A stretch of 13,278 bases of DNA, from positions 1-13,278 of the forward strand of contig CBFGWL010000079.1 of the NCBI GenBank assembly GCA_965652565.1. The letters run 5' to 3'. This document shows, in pieces, positions 1 through 7,000 of the stretch. A program made the translations under genes and the position numbers. How positions within the stretch are numbered: the stretch's first letter is position 1; each line of letters opens with the position of its first letter. Source of the DNA: RSA11 sp965652565 (GTDB taxonomy: Bacteria > Actinomycetota > Thermoleophilia > Solirubrobacterales > 70-9). Below the pieces are notes generated by a model. The model was not told the origin of the DNA. It made no database searches and saw only the letters and a list, made by a program, of their open reading frames with translations.

Positions 1-82
1 ACGCCGGCGCCGGGGGTCGGCGGCGAAGGAGGGGGTCGCATTGGAGGGATCGCGAACCCGCGAGCACCCCGCAGCGCGAAAT

Positions 83-340
83 CGCAGTTACAACGACGGC
101 ATCGTCGTAATCACGAACTCGCGGGAGCGCGGTTCACGAGTGCGCGATTTCGACGACGGGATCGTCGTAATCGCGACTTCGCGCCAGCGGGCGGCGTGAA
201 CCCGCGATTGCGTCACGCAGCGAAACGAGATCACCGATTCGATCCGAGCCCTCCCGCGAACCTGCGATCTCGTCACATAAGGGAGCGAGATCAAGGGTTC
301 GATCACACACCGAGAGACGAACCTGCGATCCCGTCACCCA
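83..340. repeat. Degenerate tandem array, period about 60 bp
   Basis: About five diverged units follow one another at a 60-bp pitch. ACGACGGSATCGTCGTAATC occurs at 93 and again at 153. CGCGATTTCG at 143 recurs as CGCGATTGCG at 203, TGCGATCTCG at 263 and TGCGATCCCG at 324. GAACCYGCGATNNCGTCAC occurs at 198, 258 and 319. Units form hairpins. Arms 143-155 and 163-175 pair at 12 of 13 positions around a 7-nt loop. Arms 257-262/296-301 and 266-272/286-292 pair perfectly around a 13-nt loop. The units at 793-897 share the exact words CGCGATTTCG and GGGATC with the unit at 143, so they look like one family. Function is unknown. Confidence 0.75.
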
Positions 341-364
341 CGCCCGTCCGCCCACCCGCCGCGA

Positions 365-549
365 CGTTCAGCCCTCATCGCCGGATTTCGAACACGTGGG
401 CTGAACGACTGGGCCGGCGGCGGCGTTTCACGCGGGGTTCAGCCCTAGTCGCCGGATATCGAACACGTGGGCTGAACCTGGGGACTGCCGCCGGTGTTTC
501 GGGCAGGGTTCAGCCCTGGTCGCCGATTTTCGACTACGTGGGCTGAACG
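365..549. repeat. Three palindromic units, period exactly 71 bp
   Basis: Three 43-bp elements each have GTTCAGCCC on the left and GGGCTGAAC on the right. Paired arms are 365-374/398-407, 436-445/469-478 and 508-516/540-548. All three loops are 23 nt and similar: they contain TCGCCG, then TTTCGA or TATCGA, and end in ACGT. The elements recur at 71 bp, and the 28 bp between them are also partly conserved (CGGYGTTTC), so the whole 71-bp unit is duplicated. Unlike CRISPR, the intervening sequence is not unique and the palindrome has a long conserved loop. The elements could be protein-binding sites, REP-like elements or structured RNA; I cannot tell which. Confidence 0.85.
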
Positions 550-792
550 TCGGCGTTGCCGGGCGGCGCGGCGCAAACAAGCCGCGCGCCGTGTGGCCCG
601 AGGCGCGCGCCGTGTGCCGAAACCCTCGCGAGAGACGCTGCGCACCCGCGCCCCCGCGACCTCTCTCCCTCCTACTTGCCCTCACCCCGGCCCGTGCCCG
701 CGCGGCACGCCCCGGCCCCGCCGCCACAACGGCCGGGGCCACGCACAACCCGGCCCCGCACCCGCGCACGCATCCCGGCCCAACCCCCACCC

Positions 793-897
793 CGACTTCG
801 CGATTTCGTGGGATCAACCAACAAGATCACGAAGTCGCGAGATCGCCCGCCGCGAGTTCGTGATTGTGTGGGATCAACCAACACGATCGTGATCTCG
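793..897. repeat. Two hairpin units 60 bp apart, shared loop
   Basis: Both units carry TGGGATCAACCAACA (809 and 869) in or beside the loop. In the first, 793-800 pairs perfectly with 830-837, and the stem continues inward with one mismatch and one wobble. In the second, 853-869 pairs with 881-897 with one mismatch and three G-T wobbles around an 11-nt loop. Several arm differences keep pairing as G-T, which hints at selection for structure in RNA or single-stranded DNA. CGCGATTTCG followed by GGGATC links these units to the array at 83-340. Confidence 0.8.
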
Positions 898-919
898 TGG
901 CGGCAGCGCCGCCGCCACG
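896..919 (-). terminator. GC-rich hairpin, possible terminator of exporter operon
   Basis: CGTGGCGGC (896-904) and GCCGCCACG (911-919) form a perfect 9-bp stem with a 6-nt loop, about 50 nt beyond the stop of the leftward exporter gene. No T-run follows on the leftward strand, so this would have to be a U-less terminator. It overlaps the right arm of the second 60-bp repeat unit and could instead belong to that structure. Confidence 0.35.
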
Positions 920-971
920 GCTGGGGTCACGGCCAGTCTCTCGGTATGCCGCGACAGGTGCGGCCGTCGCC

Positions 972-1841
972 CTACGCCTCCGGCGCCCGCGGCTCGCCCG
1001 CGGTCCCCAGGGCGCCCGCGCTCGCCACGAGGACGAGTGCGATCGCGGCGATCTCGCGCGTCAGCAGGCCTTGGTCGAGCGCGATGAAGCCGACGAGCGC
1101 TGCAACGGCGGGCTCGAGGCTCATCAGCACTCCGAAGGTGCTCTCGGGGATCCGGCGCAGGGCCTCCAGCTCGAGCGAGTAGGGGATCGCGGAGCTCAGC
1201 ACCGCGACCGCTGCCCCCACGAGGATCGTGCTGCCCACGAGCAGGTCCGCGCCGCCGTCGGCGATGCCCACCGGGATCAGGACCACCGCGCCCACGGTCA
1301 TCGCGATCGCGAGGCCAGAGCCTCCGCTGAGCGCCCTCCCGACCCGCGCCGAGTAGATGATGTACGCGCCCCAGAACGCGCCGGCCGTGAGCGCGAAAGC
1401 GGCGCCGAGGGCGTCGATAGAGCCGCCGCCGAACGGCGCGAGGAGCACGAGCCCGCCTGCAGCGCAGCTCGCCCAGAGCAGATCGAGGCGCCGGGGCGAG
1501 CGGATGAAGGCGACGCCGAGCGGCCCCACGAACTCCAGGGTCACGGCGATCCCGAGCGGGATGCGCTCGAGTGCCTCGTAGAAGCTCCAGTTCATCCCCG
1601 CCAGCACCAGCCCGAAGGCCACGACGTCGCGCGCCGCCGCTCCGCGCAGGGCCCGCCAGGCCGGCCGCCAGAGCACGACGAGCACGAGCGCCGAGATCGC
1701 GACGCGCAGAAACACGGTGCCACCGGGCCCCACCTCGTCGAACAGGGTCGTGGCAGCCGCCGCGCCCCACTGTACGGACGCGATGCCGCCGAGCACGAGC
1801 AGCCCAGCGGCGTGCCGCTCGTTCAGAGCCCCACTGAGCAA
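972..1841 (-). CDS. rhtA: EamA/DMT-family exporter, RhtA-like
   Basis: This is an inner-membrane carrier of the drug/metabolite superfamily, about 289 residues with about ten hydrophobic segments in two EamA halves. It follows the threonine/homoserine exporter RhtA closely from memory: ASVQWGAA near the N-terminus, MNWSFYEALERIPLGIAVTL in the first half, and IPYSLELEALRRIPESTFG then LMSLEPAVAAL in the second. It would expel an amino acid or a similar small amphipathic metabolite using proton-motive force; the true substrate is unknown. I chose a TTG start 5 bp after the preceding gene's stop. It leaves 13 residues before the first helix, whereas the only upstream alternative (GTG at 1937) adds a charged, unlikely leader. 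No good ribosome site is visible, so translation may be coupled to the upstream gene. An 11-bp hairpin covers this junction. Confidence 0.88.
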   Translation of the reverse strand: MLSGALNERHAAGLLVLGGIASVQWGAAAATTLFDEVGPGGTVFLRVAISALVLVVLWRPAWRALRGAAARDVVAFGLVLAGMNWSFYEALERIPLGIAVTLEFVGPLGVAFIRSPRRLDLLWASCAAGGLVLLAPFGGGSIDALGAAFALTAGAFWGAYIIYSARVGRALSGGSGLAIAMTVGAVVLIPVGIADGGADLLVGSTILVGAAVAVLSSAIPYSLELEALRRIPESTFGVLMSLEPAVAALVGFIALDQGLLTREIAAIALVLVASAGALGTAGEPRAPEA

Positions 1842-1855
1842 GCGGCTTAGTGGGG
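1829..1855 (-). promoter_or_regulatory. Intercistronic hairpin over stop and start
   Basis: CCCCACTGAGC (1829-1839) pairs with GCTTAGTGGGG (1845-1855) over 11 positions with a single G-T wobble and a 5-nt loop. On the leftward transcript the stem contains the regulator's UAA stop, and the exporter's presumed TTG lies at the loop-stem edge. It could couple or restrain translation of the exporter. No U-run follows, so plain termination is less likely. Confidence 0.5.
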
Positions 1856-2854
1856 AATCGCCATGGTGACGCGGACGGTGGTGCCGTGCTTCCAGGAACG
1901 CACCTGCACAAGATCGCAGAGTTGGTTGACGATCCACATGCCGCGTCCGGACGTGCTCATCGGATCGGGCCGCGTCCGCCCGATCAGAGCGCTCTCAATC
2001 AGACCCGAGTCCTGTACCTCACAAACCATCGCGTGGCCCGTGCGCCACATTCGCAATACCCCACGACCACCGCCGTGCAGCACGCTGTTCATGGCGAGCT
2101 CGTGGACCGCGGTGACCGTGTCCCACACGCGCTCATCGGACATCCCGTGCCGTTCCGCCTCCGCCGCGACCACCCGACGCAGCGCGGCGAGCGAGCCCGG
2201 CTCGATCGCGATCCCGGTTGCGTCCTCGGGGGGCTGCGAGAGGTCATGGGGCGGCAGGGGGAGGGGAGACGGCTCCACGTACACGGCGCTCGCCGTCGGC
2301 TCGCCGCGCTCGGTCACGACCGGGTGCGTCTCATGCGCGGCGGCGATCGTGTCCGGGTGCAGGCTGGCGGCGTCGTAAGGACAGAGCAGGCGGAACTGCG
2401 CCCGCCGCCGGAAGGCGAGGTTGAGCAGCGCCTCGTGCTGGTAGCACTCGCCGCGCTCGTCCTCGGTGCGCCCCGGCCAGACCGGCTCGCCGACGCCCCG
2501 GATCGGCCCCGGGTACTCCTTCGCGAACTGCCGCCACGCCGAGATGATCCGCCCGGGGTTGGCGCCCAGGCTGCGCATCTCGACGAAGCGCACGCGCTCT
2601 GCCAGCGAGCCCAGCTCACGGCGCAGGAGCGCCGTTTTGTGCGGATCGACAGCGACCATCACCGGCTCGCCGGCCTCGACGCCCTCGCGGATGAACTCGC
2701 CGACGCCCTCCGCGTACTCGCGCTCGTTCTCGTACAGGAGCGCCTCGTGGTGAAACCAGACGGGATCGGGTTCGAGGGCCCGCTCGCCGTGCGGCGAGAA
2801 CCCACGGTCATCCCACGGATCGGGCTCGTTGGCTTGCGGATGATGATCTGACAC
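1847..2854 (-). CDS. MEDS-domain/HATPase regulatory protein
   Basis: The product (335 residues) joins an N-terminal MEDS/DcmR-like sensory domain to a C-terminal GHKL ATPase domain of the anti-sigma-factor kinase (RsbW-like) type. The MEDS domain runs from about residue 33 (WFHHEALLYENEREY, FIREGVEAGEPVMVAV) to about 190. In the ATPase domain I see the N box HELAMN (251-256), the G1 box QDSG (281-284) and GRGMW (about 303). There is no histidine phospho-acceptor domain, so it probably acts on a partner protein rather than as a classical sensor kinase. No sigma factor or STAS anti-sigma antagonist lies nearby. GTG at 2854 has GAGG 4 nt upstream; GTG at 2890 would add 12 residues but lacks a ribosome site. 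It lies between the ABC permease and the RhtA-like exporter on one strand, so it may be cotranscribed with them. The target is unknown. Confidence 0.85.
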   Translation of the reverse strand: MSDHHPQANEPDPWDDRGFSPHGERALEPDPVWFHHEALLYENEREYAEGVGEFIREGVEAGEPVMVAVDPHKTALLRRELGSLAERVRFVEMRSLGANPGRIISAWRQFAKEYPGPIRGVGEPVWPGRTEDERGECYQHEALLNLAFRRRAQFRLLCPYDAASLHPDTIAAAHETHPVVTERGEPTASAVYVEPSPLPLPPHDLSQPPEDATGIAIEPGSLAALRRVVAAEAERHGMSDERVWDTVTAVHELAMNSVLHGGGRGVLRMWRTGHAMVCEVQDSGLIESALIGRTRPDPMSTSGRGMWIVNQLCDLVQVRSWKHGTTVRVTMAIPH

Positions 2855-2906
2855 CGAGCCTCGTTTACCCACGGAATCCGGGTCAATCACAGTGAGGCGG
2901 ATTGAT

Positions 2907-4487
2907 TCAGCCCGCGTCGCGGCGCCGGAAGGCCGCGATCCCGGCCGCGACCAGGGCGGCCGCGACGGCGGTCACCCCGATTACGGGCGCCGCATCGAAG
3001 CTCGCTGCGGGTAGATCCGGCACGTGCTGGAAGGGCGAAAGCTCGACGATCGCCTCCGGCAGGTTGAGCACCTCAGCGAGCAGCTCCACCACCGCGAAGA
3101 GCGCGAGCGCGGCCCAAGCGAGGAACGCCGCGCGCGGCGCCGCGCCGACCAGCAGAACCCCGATCCCGGCGGCCACCCACATCGCGGGGGCGTAGACGAG
3201 CGCATCGACCGTCAGTCGTCCGACCTCGCTCCAATCGCCGGTCGCGAGCCCGATCCCCGTGCCGGTGCCCAGCCCCGCGAAGGCCGCGATCAGTGCGGAG
3301 CCCACCACGGCGAGGGCGACGTATCCACCGAGCAGCCGCGCGCGGCCGGTCGTCGTCGCCAAGAGGGCCTCGAGGCGCCCGGCGGACTCCTCGGTGCGCA
3401 TCCGCAGCGCGGCCTGGACCGAGAACCCCGAGCCGATCATCGCCAGCATCGCGAGGGCGGTCGCCAGGTAGGAATCGACCACGTCGCCGCCGGCCTGCGC
3501 GAGGATCTCAGCCAGCTGTTCGTTCTCGGTGATGAACTCCTCGATGCTCTCCGTAATCGCGCCGTAGACCAGCCCGAAGAGGAAGATCCCGACCGCCCAG
3601 GCAATCAGCGACGCGCGCAGCAGGCGGATCGCCAGGCCGGTGGCCGAGCGCAGCCCACGGCTGGCGGATCCCGGCCCCGGGCGCGTGGCAAGCACGCCGC
3701 CGCCGATGTCGCGCCGGTGCAGCACCGCGAACGCGCCGGCGATCATCAGGCCCGCCAGGGCGACCATCAGCGCGAGCGGCCACCAGCGCTCGTCGCCGAA
3801 CGGCTGGATCTCCTGGCCCCAGCCGATCGGCGAGAGCCACCGCAGCGCATCCTCGCCGGCGTCGCCTCCCGCGCGCAGCACCCAGGCCAGGCCGAGCGCG
3901 CCAAGCGCGATGCCGGTGGTGGTCCGCTTGCTCTCCGATAGCTGTGCGGCGAATGCCGCCACCGCGGCGAACACGATGCCCGCGCCGGCGAACCAGGCCC
4001 CAAGCGCCAGCGAGCCCACGGTCTCATAGCCGATCAGGACGAGCGTCACGAAAACGAGGGCGCCGGCGGCCAGGGACGTCGCGCCGGTCACCGTGAGCGC
4101 CGCGGCGATCGGCGCGCGGCGACCCACCGCGGTGGAGAGGATCAGCTCCGTCCGCCCGGCCTCCTCGTCGCCGCGCGTGTAGCGGTTGACGAGGAGAATC
4201 GTGGCGAGGGCGACGAACACCGAGTACCAGACGCCGGTCTCGAAGGTGAGGATCCCGCCGAGCGTCGCGAGGTTGCGCGGGTTGCCCTGCGTCGCGGCGA
4301 CCGCGGTGTCCGACGCGAACGTCGCCGCGTACTGCGCGCGGTCCTCCGGTGTGGAGTAGACGTCCTGGATGCTCAGCGCGCTCGCGAGCATCAGCCCCGT
4401 GAGGCCTGCGACGCACACCGCGAGCAACACGCGGTCGCGCCGGAGGTTGAGCCAAGCGAGACGGCCGCTGCCCTCGAGCTCGCTCAT
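2907..4487 (-). CDS. ABC-2 exporter permease, TnrB3-like
   Basis: This 526-residue integral membrane protein has about twelve hydrophobic helices in two six-helix halves. It matches the type of permease found in antibiotic (tetronasin-like) ABC exporters of actinomycetes. The halves share a cytoplasmic motif, GDEEAGRTELILSTAVGRR in the first and TEESAGRLEALLATTTGR in the second, which suggests an old internal duplication. It would form the whole translocation path as a full-length (fused) permease for the ATPase encoded just upstream. ATG at 4487 overlaps the ATPase stop in an ATGA, the usual sign of translational coupling. The exported substrate cannot be read from sequence: drug, lipid or peptide are all possible. 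Confidence 0.9.
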   Translation of the reverse strand: MSELEGSGRLAWLNLRRDRVLLAVCVAGLTGLMLASALSIQDVYSTPEDRAQYAATFASDTAVAATQGNPRNLATLGGILTFETGVWYSVFVALATILLVNRYTRGDEEAGRTELILSTAVGRRAPIAAALTVTGATSLAAGALVFVTLVLIGYETVGSLALGAWFAGAGIVFAAVAAFAAQLSESKRTTTGIALGALGLAWVLRAGGDAGEDALRWLSPIGWGQEIQPFGDERWWPLALMVALAGLMIAGAFAVLHRRDIGGGVLATRPGPGSASRGLRSATGLAIRLLRASLIAWAVGIFLFGLVYGAITESIEEFITENEQLAEILAQAGGDVVDSYLATALAMLAMIGSGFSVQAALRMRTEESAGRLEALLATTTGRARLLGGYVALAVVGSALIAAFAGLGTGTGIGLATGDWSEVGRLTVDALVYAPAMWVAAGIGVLLVGAAPRAAFLAWAALALFAVVELLAEVLNLPEAIVELSPFQHVPDLPAASFDAAPVIGVTAVAAALVAAGIAAFRRRDAG

Positions 4488-5383
4488 CCCACCCGCGCGG
4501 CGACGTCTCCGTAATGGCGGAGGAAGAGCTCCTCGAGCGTCGGTGGCCGGCAGGTGAGCGAGCGCACCTCGAGCCGGGTCAGCTCACGCAGGAGCGGATC
4601 CAGCCGCGCCGTGTCCACCTGCAGCTCGATGTGGTTGCCGTCGACGTGGACGTCGTGCGCGCCCTCGAAATCCGCGAGCTCCCCGGGCGGCCGCACCGTT
4701 TCCGCGATCACCGAGGTGCGCGTGAGGTGCCTCAGCTCGGCAAGCGAGCCCGACTCCACGGTCCGCCCGGCGCGGATGATCGTCACCCGGTCGCAGAGGG
4801 CCTCCACCTCGGCGAGGATGTGGCTCGACAGCAGCACGGTCCGCCCGGACTGGCGGATCTCGCCGACGAGCTCGCGGAACGTGGCCTCCATGAGTGGGTC
4901 GAGCCCCGAGGTGGGCTCGTCCAGGAGCAGGAGCTCAGAATCGCCCGCGAGCGCCGCGATCAGCGCGACCTTCTGCCGGTTGCCCTTCGAGTAAGCGCGC
5001 CCGCGCTTGGTGGGGTCGAGCTCGAAGCGCTCGATGAGCGCGTCGCGGCGCGTCCGGTCGACGCCGCCGCGCAGGCTGCCCAGCAGATCGATCGCCTCGC
5101 CCCCGGTGAGGTTCGGCCAGAGGTTCACGTCGCCGGGCACGTACGCGATGCGCCTGTGTAGCTCGACCGCGTCGCGCCAGGGATCCCCGCCGAGCAGAGT
5201 GACCTCTCCGGAGTCCGCGCGCAGCATGCCGAGCAGGACGCGGATCGTCGTCGACTTACCCGAGCCGTTCGGCCCGAGGAACCCGTGGATCTCGCCGGGC
5301 GCGACCGACAGCTCGAGCCCGTCCAGGGCGCGCGTGCGCCCGAAGGTCTTGACCAAGCCGCGGGCCTCGATCACGGCGCCCAT
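4484..5383 (-). CDS. ABC exporter ATP-binding subunit, TnrB2-like
   Basis: This cytoplasmic ATPase (299 residues) powers the permease encoded next. Visible motifs are Walker A GPNGSGKST (37-45), Walker B LLLLDEPTSGLDP (151-163) and the H-loop SSHIL. Two canonical elements are replaced in the manner of antibiotic-exporter ATPases: the Q-loop region reads YVPGDVNLWPNLT without its glutamine, and the signature is YSKGNRQKV (131-139) instead of LSGGQ. The C-terminal 80 residues form the accessory domain common in ABC-2 exporters. ATG at 5383 is my choice. GTG at 5395 is in frame and adds four residues, and neither has a clear ribosome site. The gene sits 23-35 bp after the unknown membrane protein gene and overlaps the permease by four bases. 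Confidence 0.93.
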   Translation of the reverse strand: MGAVIEARGLVKTFGRTRALDGLELSVAPGEIHGFLGPNGSGKSTTIRVLLGMLRADSGEVTLLGGDPWRDAVELHRRIAYVPGDVNLWPNLTGGEAIDLLGSLRGGVDRTRRDALIERFELDPTKRGRAYSKGNRQKVALIAALAGDSELLLLDEPTSGLDPLMEATFRELVGEIRQSGRTVLLSSHILAEVEALCDRVTIIRAGRTVESGSLAELRHLTRTSVIAETVRPPGELADFEGAHDVHVDGNHIELQVDTARLDPLLRELTRLEVRSLTCRPPTLEELFLRHYGDVAARVG

Positions 5384-5418
5384 GGCTGACGACACTAACG
5401 GGGCGCGCGGCCTGTTGG

Positions 5419-6879
5419 TTACTCGAAGAAGCGCTGTAGCTGCTCGTCGGCCAGCGCGCCGTTCGCCACGTGATCGAAGCGGCGGATCGTCTCGCCGGTG
5501 CGCCCGTCCACGATGAGCGTGTGCTCGATCTCGCGCGAGATCGCGAGCTCATCCGTCGGCACGACCGAGACGAGGTAGTAGGGCTCGCCGTCCTTGAAGG
5601 CCAGGCGCGGCTCGACGACCTCGCGCAGCGTCACGGTGTAGCTGTGGCCGTCGGAGTCGCAGCAGCGTTGCTCCTCCCACCGCAGCGGCAAGGCCTTGGC
5701 CTCGTTGAGCGCCTCCCGAGTGGAAACGAGTTGCTCACCGGCGCCCGGCCGCCAGACCTGGGTCTCGCCGGTCGTCGAGTCGGCGAGCACCACGGCCTTG
5801 ACGAGACCGCTGCCACCGTCCTCGTTGATGATCGTCACCCACACCGTCCGCTCAGCGTCGATCGCGGTCAGGTAGGGCTGCGGGTTCCCGTCACCGTCGA
5901 CGATGTCGCCCTCGAACTCGTCGGAGCGCGCGAGCGCCTCGGCCTGCGAGCGGGCCACGGCCTCCGGGAAGATGCGCCCGCTGCGCGCCAGCTCCGGCCG
6001 CGCCGCGGCCTCCTCGGGGCTGAGGTCCTCGAGCGTGCCGTCCTGGTGGTAGACGAGGACGCCCTTCAGGTACGGGTGGCGGAAGGGAAAGCCCTTATAG
6101 CCCATGTAGGGCGCGATCGCGATCGCCTCGCGCTCACCCGTCGGGATCAGCACCGGATACTGCGTGCGGCTGAAGGGGTGCCTGAGCTTCGCCTTGCCCT
6201 TCAGCGTGCTCGGCGAGATCGCCGAGACCGAGTGCTCAAAGCCCCCCTTGTGGATCTCCGACTGGGAGAGCACATCGTCCAAGGGCTTCACGGCGACGCC
6301 CTGCGAGGCGCCGCTCAGAAGCGCCGCCTGCCACTCGGCGCTCCACATGAGTTCGCCGCTCTCGGGATCGCGCACCAGGTGGGTCTCGCGGGTCTCGGCG
6401 AAGCGCGGGTCGTCGTCGACGCCCGCGCGCGGCAACAGACGCGGCTGGGTGCGCTCGGGCAGATCCTCGACGAGCTCGTACTCGATCTCCGAGAGGCCGC
6501 TCGCCGGCGGCGCGAGCAGGGTGAAGAACAGCCCGATGAGCAGCACTGCGAGCCCCGCGAGCACGCCCGCGCCGAACGCGAAGCCCAGGCCGCCCTTGCT
6601 GCGCGGCGTGCCGGGGAGCGCCGCCTCGCCGGACTCGCTCGCCGCGGCGGCCGCCAGGGCCTCGGTGGGCTTGGGGACGGCGGCTGTAGCCCCGGATGCG
6701 ACCGCGTTGCGCAACGTGCCGATCGCGATCCCGGCGACGATCACCGTGAGCAGCGGCAGCCAGGAGAGCATCGGGTGCTGCCAGATGAAGAGAACGGGGA
6801 CGTGCCAGATCCCGGTATAGACGATCGCCGCCAGCGCGAAGGCGACGATGGTCAAGAAGATCAGGCGTCCGACGCTCAC
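5419..6879 (-). CDS. Unknown three-helix membrane protein, large outer domain
   Basis: I do not recognise this 486-residue protein. Hydrophobic helices lie at about 5-25, 37-56 and 98-122. An Ala/Pro-rich linker (about 60-95) with Lys and Arg lies between the second and third. By the positive-inside rule the linker is cytoplasmic and the remaining 360 residues are outside. That outer domain is mixed, soluble-looking sequence with GDGNPQPYLTAID, two TTGET/RTGET turns in strand-rich stretches that recall PepSY-like or propeptide folds (weak), and an unusual vicinal cysteine pair in RCCDSDGHS. GTG at 6879 is supported by GAGGGGAG directly upstream and by immediate entry into a helix. The frame stays open to 7299, but that extension lies antisense to the molybdopterin gene and has no domain. 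First in the leftward run, 23-35 bp before the ABC ATPase, it may serve that exporter. Confidence 0.8.
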   Translation of the reverse strand: MSVGRLIFLTIVAFALAAIVYTGIWHVPVLFIWQHPMLSWLPLLTVIVAGIAIGTLRNAVASGATAAVPKPTEALAAAAASESGEAALPGTPRSKGGLGFAFGAGVLAGLAVLLIGLFFTLLAPPASGLSEIEYELVEDLPERTQPRLLPRAGVDDDPRFAETRETHLVRDPESGELMWSAEWQAALLSGASQGVAVKPLDDVLSQSEIHKGGFEHSVSAISPSTLKGKAKLRHPFSRTQYPVLIPTGEREAIAIAPYMGYKGFPFRHPYLKGVLVYHQDGTLEDLSPEEAAARPELARSGRIFPEAVARSQAEALARSDEFEGDIVDGDGNPQPYLTAIDAERTVWVTIINEDGGSGLVKAVVLADSTTGETQVWRPGAGEQLVSTREALNEAKALPLRWEEQRCCDSDGHSYTVTLREVVEPRLAFKDGEPYYLVSVVPTDELAISREIEHTLIVDGRTGETIRRFDHVANGALADEQLQRFFE

Positions 6880-6881
6880 AG

Positions 6882-6889
6882 CTCCCCTC
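6882..6889 (-). promoter_or_regulatory. Ribosome binding site fixing the GTG start at 6879
   Basis: GAGGGGAG on the leftward strand ends 2 nt before GTG, and its GAGG part lies 6 nt away. This is the strongest ribosome site in the leftward run, and it decides the short start over an open-frame extension of 140 codons. Confidence 0.75.
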
Positions 6890-7000
6890 GTTTCGTGATG
6901 CCGGACCCCTTGCCGACGCGCCGACCCTACCAATGGACCCGGCTGCGACGGGCCGCCGCCCCCCGGGTTGACGGCCGTGCGAGACTGAACGCCGCACACG

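Larger units (their letters stand above)
1..971. other. Gene-free region with hairpin repeats
   Basis: I see no convincing gene in this stretch. Open frames exist on both strands, but they run through the repeats, are rich in Arg/Pro/Ala, overlap one another and show no domain. Three parts hold structure: about 83-340 (degenerate 60-bp units), 365-549 (three 71-bp units) and 793-919 (two more 60-bp units plus a GC-rich hairpin). Positions 1-82 show nothing. Positions 550-790 are C-rich low-complexity DNA. They hold only a 13-bp direct repeat CGCGCGCCGTGTG (583-595 and 604-616) and a 7-bp all-GC hairpin (566-572 with 581-587). The region lies downstream of the leftward exporter gene ending at 972. 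Confidence 0.7.

Noticed and set aside
286..320. tRNA T-arm-like GGGTTCGATC
   Set aside because: No matching T-stem, acceptor or anticodon arm; the word is explained by the repeat hairpin.
365..549. CRISPR array
   Set aside because: Only three units, with conserved rather than unique intervening sequence and a palindrome with a 23-nt loop; no cas gene is present.
196..892. Several overlapping open frames on both strands in the repeat region
   Set aside because: They run through hairpin repeats, are low-complexity Arg/Pro/Ala, overlap one another and have no domains or ribosome sites.
2854..2905. SigB-like GGGTAA before the MEDS regulator start
   Set aside because: The matching -35 (GTTT) is poor, and the implied transcription start would fall at the GTG itself.
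1850..3941. Rightward open frames opposite the regulator and permease
   Set aside because: Mirror frames of well-supported genes, with biased composition and no motifs.
6924..6951. Leftward TAGGGT as a -10 box for the exporter operon
   Set aside because: No -35-like sequence lies 16-18 nt upstream.
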